DNA of 64,000 nt from Bacteroidaceae bacterium (GCA_017517605.1 JAFWYQ010000030.1:1-64000); one strand, 5' to 3'; positions 45,569-54,787 are shown, counted from the first letter of the stretch. Notes: a model not told the origin generated them from the letters alone. Numbers and translations: made by a program.

Positions 45569-45790
45569 ATGAAATCGCCCAAACCATACCAATTCGACCC
45601 AATGGATACACTGATAGCCAGTGAACCAGCCCCCCCGATATACGGAGCAAAAAATAACACAAAAAGTAACCAGCATCCCCCCACTTCATACGAGATGGAA
45701 GTTCTAAGACGTTCGGAAGAAGACATAAAGGCTGGACGCGTTTATACGCAAGAAGAGGTTGATATAAAGGTTAAGCAATGGTTAGATTGA
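45569..45790 (+). CDS. Probable antitoxin of a type II toxin-antitoxin pair
   Basis: 73 residues, no signal or membrane segment. The N-terminal half is Pro-rich (IASEPAPPIYG). The C-terminal half, YEMEVLRRSEEDIKAGRVYTQEEVDIKVKQWLD, matches the 'eel..si.di..Gr..s.eEv......' tail common to RelB/StbD-like and other antitoxins that wrap the toxin (runs shown: RRSEEDIKAGRVYTQEEV). No clear DNA-binding fold is seen, so DNA binding is uncertain. It overlaps the toxin by 13 bp. A -7 box (TATATTTG) is at 45527-45534. Confidence 0.75.
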   Translation: MKSPKPYQFDPMDTLIASEPAPPIYGAKNNTKSNQHPPTSYEMEVLRRSEEDIKAGRVYTQEEVDIKVKQWLD

Positions 45791-46083
45791 AACTACGCTG
45801 GACTGAAACTGCTTTGGCCGAGTTCGGTAGAATGTTAACATATTACAACGTAAGAAACGGAAATAGCAAGTACAGTCGTACTATTGTGAGGATGGTCAAC
45901 GATTCACTGAAATTGGTTACTAAATTTCCCCAAATGTACCGTTTAGTTGATGCAGAGGAAATACAAGACATCCGGATGTTCCACTGCGAATATTTCTCCA
46001 TTTATTATCGTATCAAGGATTCAGAGATTCTTGTTGAAGCAGTCTTTGACACACGACGAAATCCAGAGGATTCTCCTTATTGA
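45778..46083 (+). CDS. RelE/ParE-family toxin
   Basis: 101 residues. RelE/ParE fold: LRWTETALAEFGRMLTYY start, a central helix (NDSLKLVTKFPQMYRLV), and the terminal strand pair FSIYYRIKDSEILVEAVFDTRRNPE. The 'FDTRRNP' end is typical of the ParE/RelE group. Such toxins either cut mRNA in the ribosome or poison gyrase; which one cannot be told from sequence. Overlaps the antitoxin by 13 bp and, at its 3' end, the convergent cyclo-ligase gene by 7 bp. Confidence 0.85.
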   Translation: MVRLKLRWTETALAEFGRMLTYYNVRNGNSKYSRTIVRMVNDSLKLVTKFPQMYRLVDAEEIQDIRMFHCEYFSIYYRIKDSEILVEAVFDTRRNPEDSPY

Positions 46084-46628
46084 CCAATCACCTCATCCAC
46101 TTTTTGGTCGTGCGGCTCGTGAGGAATCTCCTCATCGAGCAGTTGGAAGGGATAGCAGAGACCAAGTTTATAGGCACGAGTAAGGCGAGGAAGCAGACGG
46201 TCGTAGTAGCCTTTGCCACGTCCCAAGCGGTTGCCCAGCTGGTCGAAGGCCATGCCGGGGATGACGGCAAGGACGATGCGGTCGAAATCGGTAAACGGTT
46301 CACCCGAAGGTTCAAGAATACCGTAACTGCCAAGAGCCAAGCAATCGGGACCGGTATAGCGGTGAAGCACCAAATCGTCGCCCACGACGGTGGGGAGAAG
46401 AATCTCTTTCTGCCCACACCAACGATTGACAAAGGCATGAGTATCAACTTCATCGGGCAGGGAATGATAAAGCAACACTGTATGTGCCTCCACAAAACGC
46501 GGATGCTGTTCCAACTGCTGAAGCAGGGATAAAGAAAGGGCTTCCAACTCCTCGCGGGAGTAGGAAGCCTTTATCGTTCGGATAGATTGGCGAAGGATGC
46601 GCTTCGCACTCAATTCTTCACTCTTCAT
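46077..46628 (-). CDS. 5-formyltetrahydrofolate cyclo-ligase
   Basis: 183 residues. Converts 5-formyl-THF to 5,10-methenyl-THF using ATP. The family motif LGRGKGYYDRLL is near residues 133-144; KR..R at the N-terminus (AKRILRQSIRTI) binds phosphate. The start MKSEEL lies in a GAAGAGTGAAGAATGAAG simple repeat that also forms the end of the upstream ctp gene. The stop overlaps the toxin gene by 7 bp. Confidence 0.92.
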   Translation of the reverse strand: MKSEELSAKRILRQSIRTIKASYSREELEALSLSLLQQLEQHPRFVEAHTVLLYHSLPDEVDTHAFVNRWCGQKEILLPTVVGDDLVLHRYTGPDCLALGSYGILEPSGEPFTDFDRIVLAVIPGMAFDQLGNRLGRGKGYYDRLLPRLTRAYKLGLCYPFQLLDEEIPHEPHDQKVDEVIGQ

Positions 46629-46638
46629 TCTTCACTCT

Positions 46639-48264
46639 TCATTCTTCACTCTTCTCTACCTTAGGCACACTCTCCCCCTTCTCCAGCACCTCCACGGCAC
46701 GGAGGACAGCAGGGTCGGTCTCGTTGAGGAACTTGATATACTCCTCCATGCCCAGCATGTTGTAGATGATGTTCCCGTAGAGCGATTCTTCGAAAAGGGC
46801 ACGCGACTTGTAAAGCATGTTGTTGCGGCGCTTCAACCCGCGCTCGTCGGCATAGCGGGCAAACTGTTCGAGCAATCCCTGACGCTTAAGGTATTTTTCC
46901 AACACCTCTACATCGGTATATTCCTTCAAATGGGGACGGTTACGGTCGGTATAGTCGAAGGCAAACTTCTGCAACATGCCGTTCATGGCTGCCATCTTAT
47001 AATACGAAGTATAGTCGCTGGTGTCCTGCGGAACAAAGATATCGGGCATGATGCCGCCGCCACCATAGACAGGGCGACCGATGGAGGTGTAGAAGACAGA
47101 GCTTTCGTCCTGATGGATGCTGTCCTGCGAGAAGAACTCACCGTGCTCGTAGCGGGTTACAAGATCCATATCATACTCCTTGTCCTGTCCCTTGGCATAG
47201 GGCTTCTGTATACAGCGTCCGGCAGGGGTGTAGTAACGTGCCACGGTAAGACGCATAGCCGACCCGTCGCGGAACTCGAAGGGTTGCTGCACCAATCCCT
47301 TACCAAAGGAGCGACGACCAATAACTGTACCACGGTCGTTGTCCTGAATGGCTCCGGCAAAAATCTCGCTGGCACTGGCCGAAGTCTCGTCCACCATCAC
47401 TACAATGGGAATCTGCTGCATGTTGCCACGTCCGTTGGAGTGGTAATCCTCGCGGGGACTGTTACGTCCCTCGGTATAGACAATCAGTCGGTTCTTGGGC
47501 AAGAACTCATTCACCATCTGAACGGCCGCAGCCATATAGCCACCCGTGTTGCCGCGCAAGTCGACAATAATTCCTTGGCAACCCTGACGTTCAAAGGCAG
47601 CCAAGGCAATAAGCAGTTCGGGATAGGTGGTCTCACCAAATTTATTGACACGTACATACCCCCACTTGTCGGTAATCATATAGGCTGCATCCACACTCTT
47701 GACAGGAATATCGCCACGGACAATGGTAAAACTGAGAGGCTGTTTCTCGCCTTGGCGTTTGATACCCAACTTCACCTCAGTACCCTTGGGGCCTTTCAAA
47801 CGGCGCATAGTCTCGTCGTTAGTAACCACTTTACCCACAAAAGCCGAATCGTCTACCGAAATGATGCGGTCACCCGCCATCAATCCTACCTTCTCGGACG
47901 GGCCTCCCTTGATGACACTGTTGATGTGTACCGTATCCGATTGGATGGAGAACTGTACACCGATACCACTGAAGCTGCCCTTCAACTCGGCATTCGTCTC
48001 CTCCAAATCCTTGGCAGGGATGTACATCGAATGGGGGTCGAGTTCCTTCAACACCTGCGGCATCACCTCCTCCACCATATCATCCACATTCACGGAATCA
48101 ACATACATCCTGTCGACAATGTGGAACAGGTCGCCCACCTTGTTGGTAGAGACATTGATGATATTCAAATAGGGGGTCAACAGCCGACGGGTAAAGAATG
48201 TACCTACGGCGATGCCGGTCACCAGACTGGCAATAATGATCAGGGCTATATAGCGGGATTTCAT
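46639..48264 (-). CDS. S41 family C-terminal processing peptidase
   Basis: 541 residues. One N-terminal membrane segment (about 5-25), then an N-terminal domain, a PDZ domain (about 85-170, with GSFSGIGVQFSI and GGPSEKVGLMAGDRIISVDD) and the catalytic domain. The nucleophile is the Ser in VDETSASASEIFAGA (about 325-340) and the Lys lies in RSFGKGLVQ. CtpA/Prc proteases trim envelope proteins in the periplasm. The last codons (KVEKSEE) come from the repeat shared with the next gene. It is the second gene after dCMP deaminase (6-bp gap), a common Bacteroides order. Confidence 0.92.
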   Translation of the reverse strand: MKSRYIALIIIASLVTGIAVGTFFTRRLLTPYLNIINVSTNKVGDLFHIVDRMYVDSVNVDDMVEEVMPQVLKELDPHSMYIPAKDLEETNAELKGSFSGIGVQFSIQSDTVHINSVIKGGPSEKVGLMAGDRIISVDDSAFVGKVVTNDETMRRLKGPKGTEVKLGIKRQGEKQPLSFTIVRGDIPVKSVDAAYMITDKWGYVRVNKFGETTYPELLIALAAFERQGCQGIIVDLRGNTGGYMAAAVQMVNEFLPKNRLIVYTEGRNSPREDYHSNGRGNMQQIPIVVMVDETSASASEIFAGAIQDNDRGTVIGRRSFGKGLVQQPFEFRDGSAMRLTVARYYTPAGRCIQKPYAKGQDKEYDMDLVTRYEHGEFFSQDSIHQDESSVFYTSIGRPVYGGGGIMPDIFVPQDTSDYTSYYKMAAMNGMLQKFAFDYTDRNRPHLKEYTDVEVLEKYLKRQGLLEQFARYADERGLKRRNNMLYKSRALFEESLYGNIIYNMLGMEEYIKFLNETDPAVLRAVEVLEKGESVPKVEKSEE

Positions 48265-48270
48265 CGTTTC

Positions 48271-48705
48271 TTACTCTTTCATTTCCAAATAACACACTTC
48301 AATGCCTGCACGCTTCAGCAGGTTGATACCATCCTCCAAACGGTATTTCTCGGAATAGACTACCCTACGGACGCCCGACTGGATAATCAGCTTGGCACAC
48401 TCGATGCAGGGCGAGGCTGTGACGTACATGGTAGCCCCCTCACTGCTGTTACCTGAACGGGCAATCTTGGTTATGGCATTGGCTTCGGCATGGAGCACAT
48501 AGGGTTTGGTCACATTGTTCTCGTCCTCGCATACATTCTCGAAGCCCGAGGGGGTGCCGTTGTAACCATCAGAGATAATCATGTTCCCCTTCACCACCAA
48601 ACAACCCACCTTGCGGCGCTGGCAGTAGGAGTTCTCTGCCCAAATGCTGGCCATGCGGATATAACGTTTGTCCAAGTCCAATTGTTTCTTGTCTGTACTG
48701 TTCAT
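48271..48705 (-). CDS. Deoxycytidylate deaminase (ComEB family)
   Basis: 144 residues from the ATG at 48705 (MNSTDKKQLDLDKRYIRMAS); longer in-frame starts run into the DUF4847 gene. Converts dCMP to dUMP for thymidylate synthesis. The zinc site is HAEANAI (His and catalytic Glu) and SPCIECAK (two Cys). VVKGNMIISDGYNGTP is the usual substrate-side strand. Normal length. Confidence 0.93.
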   Translation of the reverse strand: MNSTDKKQLDLDKRYIRMASIWAENSYCQRRKVGCLVVKGNMIISDGYNGTPSGFENVCEDENNVTKPYVLHAEANAITKIARSGNSSEGATMYVTASPCIECAKLIIQSGVRRVVYSEKYRLEDGINLLKRAGIEVCYLEMKE

Positions 48706-48718
48706 TTTGTTGTGGAAA

Positions 48719-49171
48719 TCATTGTTTGTAGGGATGGAAAAGGATGTAAGCCTTATCCTTATCCACCAGATTAAGATAGTTATAGTCGCCTCTGTAAGAG
48801 ACTGCATCCTTGAGGGACTTTATCAATTGCTTGCTGAATGCATCGGCAGTAGTAACCGTACCGTCAATACGGAGCGAGATAGTCCGTTTCTCCAAATCGA
48901 CACTCCACGTGCCTCGAAAATCCTTATCCAACGTACGTCCGGTAAAAGTGGAAGAGTCCTCAAACTTGATAAAGAAACTATTCTCTCGTTCCAGCACTTT
49001 CAAATCCTCTACGTTGGAATAGACAGGACCCGCCGGGCCAAAGAAGTTACTCACCTTCCACGTGCGCCCTACGAAAATGTCAATATCATCCTCGTCGTTG
49101 CACGCACCGGCCAACAGACCGATGCACACAACGAACAGGGGGACACATATCTTTTGCCAAATGGAGTTCAT
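48719..49171 (-). CDS. DUF4847-family lipoprotein
   Basis: 150 residues with a lipobox, GLLAGAC (Cys24), then the acidic stretch NDEDDIDIF. The body is predicted to be beta-rich (FVGRTWKVSNFF, GTWSVDLEKRTISLRI), like lipocalin-type folds. DUF4847 is a Bacteroidales family of unknown function, usually found between dCMP deaminase and the M3 peptidase genes as here. Outer-membrane location expected. Confidence 0.75.
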   Translation of the reverse strand: MNSIWQKICVPLFVVCIGLLAGACNDEDDIDIFVGRTWKVSNFFGPAGPVYSNVEDLKVLERENSFFIKFEDSSTFTGRTLDKDFRGTWSVDLEKRTISLRIDGTVTTADAFSKQLIKSLKDAVSYRGDYNYLNLVDKDKAYILFHPYKQ

Positions 49172-49227
49172 GCTTTTACTTTATCCTATTTTTAGGAGTG
49201 AAGGGGTTCAAAGTTGTATATCGCCCA

Positions 49228-49307
49228 CCGTAGGGGCAGACCCATGCGTCTGCCCAGATATGTATTGCATTGGATTCCGGGCAGACACATAGGTTCTGCC
49301 CCTACGG
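49228..49307. repeat. GTAGGGGC head-to-head hairpin element
   Basis: Left arm CCGTAGGGGCAGACCCATGCG and right arm GGGCAGACACATAGG...GCCCCTACGG in inverted orientation, 23 bp apart. The arms differ from each other by several substitutions (CCATGCG against CTATGTG). Located between the Dcp stop and the DUF4847 start. Confidence 0.9.
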
Positions 49308-49319
49308 CTCACCAACTCA

Positions 49320-51473
49320 CTATCCCCTACGGCCTTTCACACTGTTATCAACCTTGATTCCGTTGCGACGGAGCAATGCATCAATAGAAGGCTCCTGACC
49401 ACGGAAATCCTTATACAGAGTCATGGGATGTACGGTACCACCCTTTTCCAACACCTTGCGGCGGAACTCCTCACCGGCTTCGCGGCTGAAAAGGCCACGC
49501 TCTTTGAACACCGAGAATGCATCGGCATCCAGCACCTCGGCCCATTTATAGCCATAGTAACCGGCAGAATAACCTCCGTCCATAATGTGCGAGAACATCA
49601 CACTCATACAAGTTCCCTGTACAGCAGGCAATACCTGCAACTTAGCCCATGTGGCTTTCTCGAACTTCTCCACATCGCCATTGAAATCCTCTGTCTGTGT
49701 ATACCAAGCCATATCGAGCATTCCGTAACGTACCTGACCGATACAACCGTTGGCTACATTGAAGTTCTGCGCTGCCTTCATGCGTTCAACCAATTCGTCG
49801 GGAATAAGTTCACCTGTCTGATAGTGACGGGCAAAGGTATGCAGGAATTCCTTCTCGCCTGCCCAATTCTCCATAATCTGTGAGGGAAGTTCCACAAAGT
49901 CGCGGTATACACTCGTTCCACTCATGGCGCGATATTTGGTATTGGCCATCAAACCATGGATGGCATGTCCGAACTCATGCAGGAAAGTTTCAACCTCGCT
50001 CATGGTCAACAAGGCAGGGCGTTCGGCTGTAGGCTTGGTAAAGTTCATGGTGATGGATACATGCGGACGGCTGTTCACACCTTTCTCATCTTTCCACTGT
50101 TCTTTGTAACCGGTCATCCAGGCACCGCTCTGCTTGCTGGCACGGGGATGATAGTCAGTATAGAGTACGGCCAAGAATGAGCCATCCTCATCCAACACTT
50201 CGTAAGCTTTTACATCGGGGTGATATACGGGGATTTCACTGTTTTCCTTGAAGGTAATGCCATACAAGCGGGTAGCCAATCCGAAGATGCCCTCCTGCAC
50301 CTTACTCAATTGGAAATAGGGGCGAAGCAATTCGGCATCCATATCGTACTTGGCCTTGCGCAACTTGTCGCTGTAATAGCTCCAATCCCATGACTGCAAC
50401 TGGAAGTTTGCTCCCTCGCTCTTGCGGGCAAAGGCCTCCACTTCAGCAGCCTCCTTGCGAGCGACAGGCATATAGGCTTCAATCAACTGGTCAAACAGGT
50501 GATACACATTCTCGCTGTTCTCTGCCATGCGCTGTTCCAACACATAGTCGGCGTGTGTATTGTAACCCAACAGATTGGCCATCTGACGACGCAAGGCTAC
50601 GATACGTTTCACCGTCTCTTTGTTGTCGAGTGAGTCGCCCTTACTGCACTGGGTGTTGTAGGCCATATACATCTGACGGCGCAATTCACGGTCAGCACAA
50701 TAGGTCATGAAAGGCGAATAGCTGGGAGCAGCCAATGTGAACACCCATCCCTCTTTGCCACGCTCCTTGGCTGTTTCAGCGGCGGCATCCACGGCAGTAG
50801 GAGGAAGACCGGCCAATTGGGTACTGTCTGTGATGTGGAGTTCGTAGGCATTGTTCTCTTTCAACGCATTCTGGGCAAACTTCAGGCGAAGGGTACTCAA
50901 CTCCTTACTATAGGCACGGTAAGTCTCCTTATCGGCCTCGGACAAGTTGGCACCGCTGCGCACAAAGCCTGTATAGACCTTCTGCAACAGTTCGCGGTCT
51001 TCTGCATCAAGGCTCTGATCGTCCTTCTGATTCTCGTATACGGTCTTCACGCGGTTGAAGAGTTCGGGATTCAAACTGATGTTGTTGCTATGCTCTGTCA
51101 ACAGGGGCGACATTTCCTCTGCAATCTGTTGCAATGTGTCATTTGTCTCAGCCTCCATCAGGTTGTAGAATACATTCAGCACCTTACCCAACAATTCACC
51201 ACTGTTGGCGTATGGCACAATGGTATTGGCAAAGGTCGGAGCTTCGGGGTTGTTCACAATAGCCTCAATTTCTTTGGCTTCGGCTGCCATACCTTCGCGC
51301 ATGGCCGGTTCGTAATGTTCTGCTTTAATCAAATGGAAAGGGGCTGTCCCATGCGGGGTGTCATACTCCTGCAAAAATGGATTTGAAGACTGTCCGTCGG
51401 TGTTCTTACAAGACTGTATCATAATTGTCAAACACAATAATAAAACGGTAATAAGTAAACTGTTCTTTTTCAT
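49320..51473 (-). CDS. dcp: M3 family metallopeptidase (peptidyl-dipeptidase Dcp-like)
   Basis: 717 residues with a lipoprotein signal (lipobox IQSC, Cys22), so it is probably periplasmic and membrane-tethered, unlike the cytoplasmic E. coli Dcp. The zinc motif is HEFGHAIHGL (near residue 500) followed at the usual distance by the Glu of 'FVELPSQIMENW'. The 'GVNSRPHVSITMNFTKPT' stretch precedes it. Dcp cuts dipeptides from the C-terminus of peptides. Length fits the family. Confidence 0.92.
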   Translation of the reverse strand: MKKNSLLITVLLLCLTIMIQSCKNTDGQSSNPFLQEYDTPHGTAPFHLIKAEHYEPAMREGMAAEAKEIEAIVNNPEAPTFANTIVPYANSGELLGKVLNVFYNLMEAETNDTLQQIAEEMSPLLTEHSNNISLNPELFNRVKTVYENQKDDQSLDAEDRELLQKVYTGFVRSGANLSEADKETYRAYSKELSTLRLKFAQNALKENNAYELHITDSTQLAGLPPTAVDAAAETAKERGKEGWVFTLAAPSYSPFMTYCADRELRRQMYMAYNTQCSKGDSLDNKETVKRIVALRRQMANLLGYNTHADYVLEQRMAENSENVYHLFDQLIEAYMPVARKEAAEVEAFARKSEGANFQLQSWDWSYYSDKLRKAKYDMDAELLRPYFQLSKVQEGIFGLATRLYGITFKENSEIPVYHPDVKAYEVLDEDGSFLAVLYTDYHPRASKQSGAWMTGYKEQWKDEKGVNSRPHVSITMNFTKPTAERPALLTMSEVETFLHEFGHAIHGLMANTKYRAMSGTSVYRDFVELPSQIMENWAGEKEFLHTFARHYQTGELIPDELVERMKAAQNFNVANGCIGQVRYGMLDMAWYTQTEDFNGDVEKFEKATWAKLQVLPAVQGTCMSVMFSHIMDGGYSAGYYGYKWAEVLDADAFSVFKERGLFSREAGEEFRRKVLEKGGTVHPMTLYKDFRGQEPSIDALLRRNGIKVDNSVKGRRG

Positions 51474-51606
51474 TAATCTATATTTTTTATTTATTAGCGC
51501 GTAAAATTACTTCAAAAAGCTGTAACGGAGCTTCTGTTGCACTCTATTTTAACAAAAGAGCAGGCAATGCATACGGATATTAACACGTGTTAACACGCCG
51601 TTGGCC

Positions 51607-52272
51607 TCATAAAAGTTTTTCCAAAGCGGGAATCTCTATTTCCTTACGACGGAGATTCACCAATCCCTCGGCTTGTAATCCGTTCAACATACGGGATACA
51701 TTGATGCGCCGGTCATCCAACATCGTTGCCAAATCCTCCATCTTGACACGCAACAATTTGTATCCCGTCAAACGGCAACTGCGTTGCATAAGGAACTGTA
51801 CAAAACGGGTACGCAGACTGCCTGTCATATCACTCCATATCCGCTGGTAAAGATAGTGTGCGCGGGTGCAAATGATGTTAGAGAAATTCAATCCGCAAGG
51901 AATGTAACAGTTCAATTGTTCCAACAAATAGCGTTTCTCTATCACCAACACATTCACTGCTGTCACCGCCTTGTACGACGCATGAAAACATGGATAGATA
52001 CCAAAAAGCGAATAGAGTTCCACCATGTGAGGCACAGGCAGCGTTTCACAAAAGACGTATGTCTTGTTACGCGAATCTGTTTCAGCCATTACCGTTCCGC
52101 TTAAGAAAAAGCCGACTTCCGTACACACGTCACCCTGGCGGTATATATACTCGCCCGCTTCGAATTTCTTGAAATGGAACTTCACCTTAGCCAGAATCTC
52201 CGTAATGTCATTCTTTCCTAATCCTTGGAACAAAGGCAGCTGCAACAGCGTATCATACATTGTAAAATCCAT
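51607..52272 (-). CDS. Crp/Fnr family transcriptional regulator
   Basis: 221 residues. N-terminal cyclic-nucleotide-binding-like barrel (about 20-110, with FEAGEYIYRQGDVCTEVGFFL) and a C-terminal winged helix (about 150-215). The HTH reads KMEDLATMLDDRRINVSRMLNGL. No FNR-type cysteine cluster is seen at the N-terminus, and the phosphate-binding Arg-Ser of Crp is not present, so the ligand is unknown. Divergent from marC across 164 bp; minus-strand TATATTTG at 52300-52293 is a likely -7 box. Confidence 0.88.
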   Translation of the reverse strand: MDFTMYDTLLQLPLFQGLGKNDITEILAKVKFHFKKFEAGEYIYRQGDVCTEVGFFLSGTVMAETDSRNKTYVFCETLPVPHMVELYSLFGIYPCFHASYKAVTAVNVLVIEKRYLLEQLNCYIPCGLNFSNIICTRAHYLYQRIWSDMTGSLRTRFVQFLMQRSCRLTGYKLLRVKMEDLATMLDDRRINVSRMLNGLQAEGLVNLRRKEIEIPALEKLL

Positions 52273-52383
52273 AATACATACTTTTTACTCCACAAATATA
52301 GGCATTTTCAACACAGTTACACGAAAGAGACGCTCCTTTTTCATCTTTTTTTAGTTTTAAAGCAAACAAATGACTTTTTTAAG

Positions 52384-52414
52384 TTGTTTATTGTATAAAA
52401 AGTGAATACTTTTG
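52384..52414 (+). promoter_or_regulatory. marC promoter
   Basis: TTG (52384-52386), 20-bp spacer, TACTTTTG (52407-52414), 22 bp before the marC ATG. Confidence 0.65.
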
Positions 52415-52436
52415 CAGAAAATTTCAAGTTACACGT

Positions 52437-53030
52437 ATGTTTTCATCCATCAACTTTCAGGAAATTGCCAGTGCGTTCATCGTACTGTTTGCCGTTATCG
52501 ACATCATCGGTTCTATCCCCATCATTATCAGCATCAAGCAAAAGGGACGTAATCTCAACACTTTTGCAGCTACCAGTATTGCCTTTTTGCTGATGGTCGG
52601 TTTCTTCTTTGCCGGAGAGATGCTGCTCAAACTTTTTCAGGTAGACATTGCCTCGTTTGCCGTAGCTGGTGCGTTCATTATCTTCCTGATGTCGTTGGAA
52701 ATGATTCTGGACATCGAAATATTCAAGAACCAAGGTCCTATCAAGGAGGCAACCCTCATACCCTTGGTCTTTCCCCTATTGGCAGGTCCCGGTTCCTTTA
52801 CCACCCTACTCTCCTTGCGGGCTGAATTTTCCGCCATCAACATCATCATTGCCCTTGTCCTCAACATGGGTTGGGTATTCATCGTCCTTGCCATGACCGA
52901 CCGCATTGAGCATCTTCTTGGCAAAGGCGGCATCTACATGCTCCGCAAATTCTTTGGAATCATTCTGTTGGCCATCTCTGTGCGCCTCTTCACAGCCAAT
53001 ATCTCACAGTTGATGGAACAGTTGGGGTAA
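52437..53030 (+). CDS. MarC family integral membrane protein
   Basis: 197 residues, six predicted membrane segments. MarC/UPF0056 family: VLFAVIDIIGSIPIIISIKQ at the start and PLVFPLLAGPGSFTTLLSL in the middle are typical. The role is not settled; it is not a drug exporter in E. coli. A divergent Crp/Fnr gene lies upstream; downstream apbE converges with a 31-bp gap. Confidence 0.9.
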   Translation: MFSSINFQEIASAFIVLFAVIDIIGSIPIIISIKQKGRNLNTFAATSIAFLLMVGFFFAGEMLLKLFQVDIASFAVAGAFIIFLMSLEMILDIEIFKNQGPIKEATLIPLVFPLLAGPGSFTTLLSLRAEFSAINIIIALVLNMGWVFIVLAMTDRIEHLLGKGGIYMLRKFFGIILLAISVRLFTANISQLMEQLG

Positions 53031-53061
53031 AATGAGTTGATGAGATACAAGTTTCCTTCCC

Positions 53062-54084
53062 CTATCTCATCCACTGCTCGAATCCGTCACTGTAACAGGT
53101 GGCAAACTCACCTTCTTCATCGGCGTAGATAAAGTAGCCCTGCAACTCGGGATGACGGTCACAAATGGCCATCGCCGAATCCAAACCGAGCACCATGAAA
53201 GAGGTGGCATACGCATCAGCTGTAGCACAATCAGGAGCCAATACGGTAGCCGACAAGATAGAATGCTGCACAGGATAGCCGGTACGGGGGTCAATAGTAT
53301 GAGCCACCTTCTTGCCGTCGCGATAGTAATAGTTTCGATAGTTGCCCGAAGTAGCCATAGCGATGTCGCTCACATGTACAACGGTCTGCAATTCAGAAGA
53401 GAGAGCTAAAGAATCCTCCACCGGCTTGTTGATACCGATAGTCCAACGATTGCGCTTGGAATTGATTCCTTTCACTACAATTTCGCCACCTATCTCCACC
53501 ATATAATTACGGACTCCTTTCCTGTCAAACATGGCAGCTACCGCATCGCAACCGTATCCTTTGGCAATGGCACTGCAATCAAGCATTACACAGGAATCCG
53601 TTTTGATGATACGTTCACCATCAAAAAAGGCATTCTCCATACCGACATACTGACGCAAGGAGTCAATCGTGAGCGAATCCACTCCGTTGCTCTCCTCAAA
53701 ACCGAACCCCCAGGCATTCACAAGTGGAGCTACGGTGATATCGAAAGCCCCATGTGTATTGGCAGAAACGGCGCGGGCCAATTGGAAAACATGTACAAAC
53801 ATGCTGTCGGGCACAACCGTCGGGTCATTGCTATTGATACGGCTGATGATGGATTGTTTCTGGAACGGGGACAACGATCCGTTCACCTTATCCAATTCAG
53901 CCTTGATATCAGCTTGCAGGTCTTCAGCATATTGGTAAGTAATCTTGTAGACCGTACCAAAGACCATACCCTGATTGGTCCGGTAAGGCGAACGGTCCTG
54001 CTTGCTCAATATAATAACAGTCCCCACTATCAATAGGGCAAGAAAAGGCAATTGCCAACGAAGTTTTTTTCTGTTATCGGTCAT
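53062..54084 (-). CDS. apbE: FAD:protein FMN transferase
   Basis: 340 residues. One N-terminal membrane anchor (about 11-26), so the enzyme works in the periplasm. It links FMN to threonine in proteins such as NqrB, NqrC and RnfG. Conserved blocks: AKGYGCDAVAAMF, YMVEIGGEIVVKG, SDIAMATSGNYRNYY, HTIDPRTGYPV and TADAYATSFMVLG (metal-binding Asp). Bacteroides normally use it for Na+-NQR and Rnf complexes. Confidence 0.94.
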   Translation of the reverse strand: MTDNRKKLRWQLPFLALLIVGTVIILSKQDRSPYRTNQGMVFGTVYKITYQYAEDLQADIKAELDKVNGSLSPFQKQSIISRINSNDPTVVPDSMFVHVFQLARAVSANTHGAFDITVAPLVNAWGFGFEESNGVDSLTIDSLRQYVGMENAFFDGERIIKTDSCVMLDCSAIAKGYGCDAVAAMFDRKGVRNYMVEIGGEIVVKGINSKRNRWTIGINKPVEDSLALSSELQTVVHVSDIAMATSGNYRNYYYRDGKKVAHTIDPRTGYPVQHSILSATVLAPDCATADAYATSFMVLGLDSAMAICDRHPELQGYFIYADEEGEFATCYSDGFEQWMR

Positions 54085-54132
54085 AATCTATTTAATTAAG
54101 TGTGTGCAAAAGGTAGGAACAATGCCAATCGT

Positions 54133-54705
54133 TTACAACATCAAATGCTCATACAATATCTTGCAACCAATGACAACCAATATCACTCCTCCCAATGGTT
54201 CTACAGGGATTTGAATACGTTTGCCAAAAGCTACCCCCAATGCATAGCCCAACAGAGCCAACACACACGACACCAAGGTAATAATCAGAATGGGAGAACA
54301 AAGCTGTCCCCAACTATTGATTCCTACACAAGCAAAAGATATACCTACAGCCAAGGCATCAATACTGACTGCTATCCCCAACAAAAGCACGGTCTTCAAA
54401 TCCGAGGGATCGAAATGGTGATTACTCTCCTCGCCCCTCAACCCTTCAAATATCATACGGCAACCCAAGAACATCAGCAAGCCAAAAGCTATCCAATGGT
54501 CAAATGATTCTATCACGCCATGCAGATAGCGTGTACCCATCCAACCAAGTATAGGCATCAAGCCTTGGAACAAGCCGAAGGAAAGGGATACAGACAAGGC
54601 CGTACGGCCATGCCACCGGCGTTGGATGATACCGCTGGTGATGGCTACCGTGAAGCAGTCCATGGCCAAGGCTAAGGCTAAAAGCCAGATTTCAACTGAT
54701 GACAT
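54133..54705 (-). CDS. mntP: Manganese efflux pump MntP
   Basis: 190 residues with six membrane segments. The first segment holds ALAMDCFTVAI and the fourth GIAVSIDALAVGISFA, the two acidic 'D' motifs that bind manganese in the family. Expected to export Mn2+. No Mn riboswitch (yybP-ykoY type) is apparent upstream; the 80 bp before the gene hold a short TTATTAG/CTAATTT repeat. Confidence 0.9.
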   Translation of the reverse strand: MSSVEIWLLALALAMDCFTVAITSGIIQRRWHGRTALSVSLSFGLFQGLMPILGWMGTRYLHGVIESFDHWIAFGLLMFLGCRMIFEGLRGEESNHHFDPSDLKTVLLLGIAVSIDALAVGISFACVGINSWGQLCSPILIITLVSCVLALLGYALGVAFGKRIQIPVEPLGGVILVVIGCKILYEHLML

Positions 54706-54729
54706 ATTCTTTGCTTTTTTACAATTATA

Positions 54730-54787
54730 GGTCTTATTAGACTAATTTGCCTTATTAGGCCAACTCGCCCAATTAAACTAATCTGTT
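54730..54787. repeat. Short tandem array of about 18-19 bp
   Basis: Three units related to GGTCTTATTAGACTAATTT follow each other (starting near 54730, 54749 and 54768), with single-base length changes. It fills the space between mntP and the DUF6048 gene. Confidence 0.55.

Noticed and set aside
54706..54787. Manganese riboswitch (yybP-ykoY) before mntP
   Set aside because: The sequence is a simple TTATTAG repeat without the paired GC-rich loops of that riboswitch.
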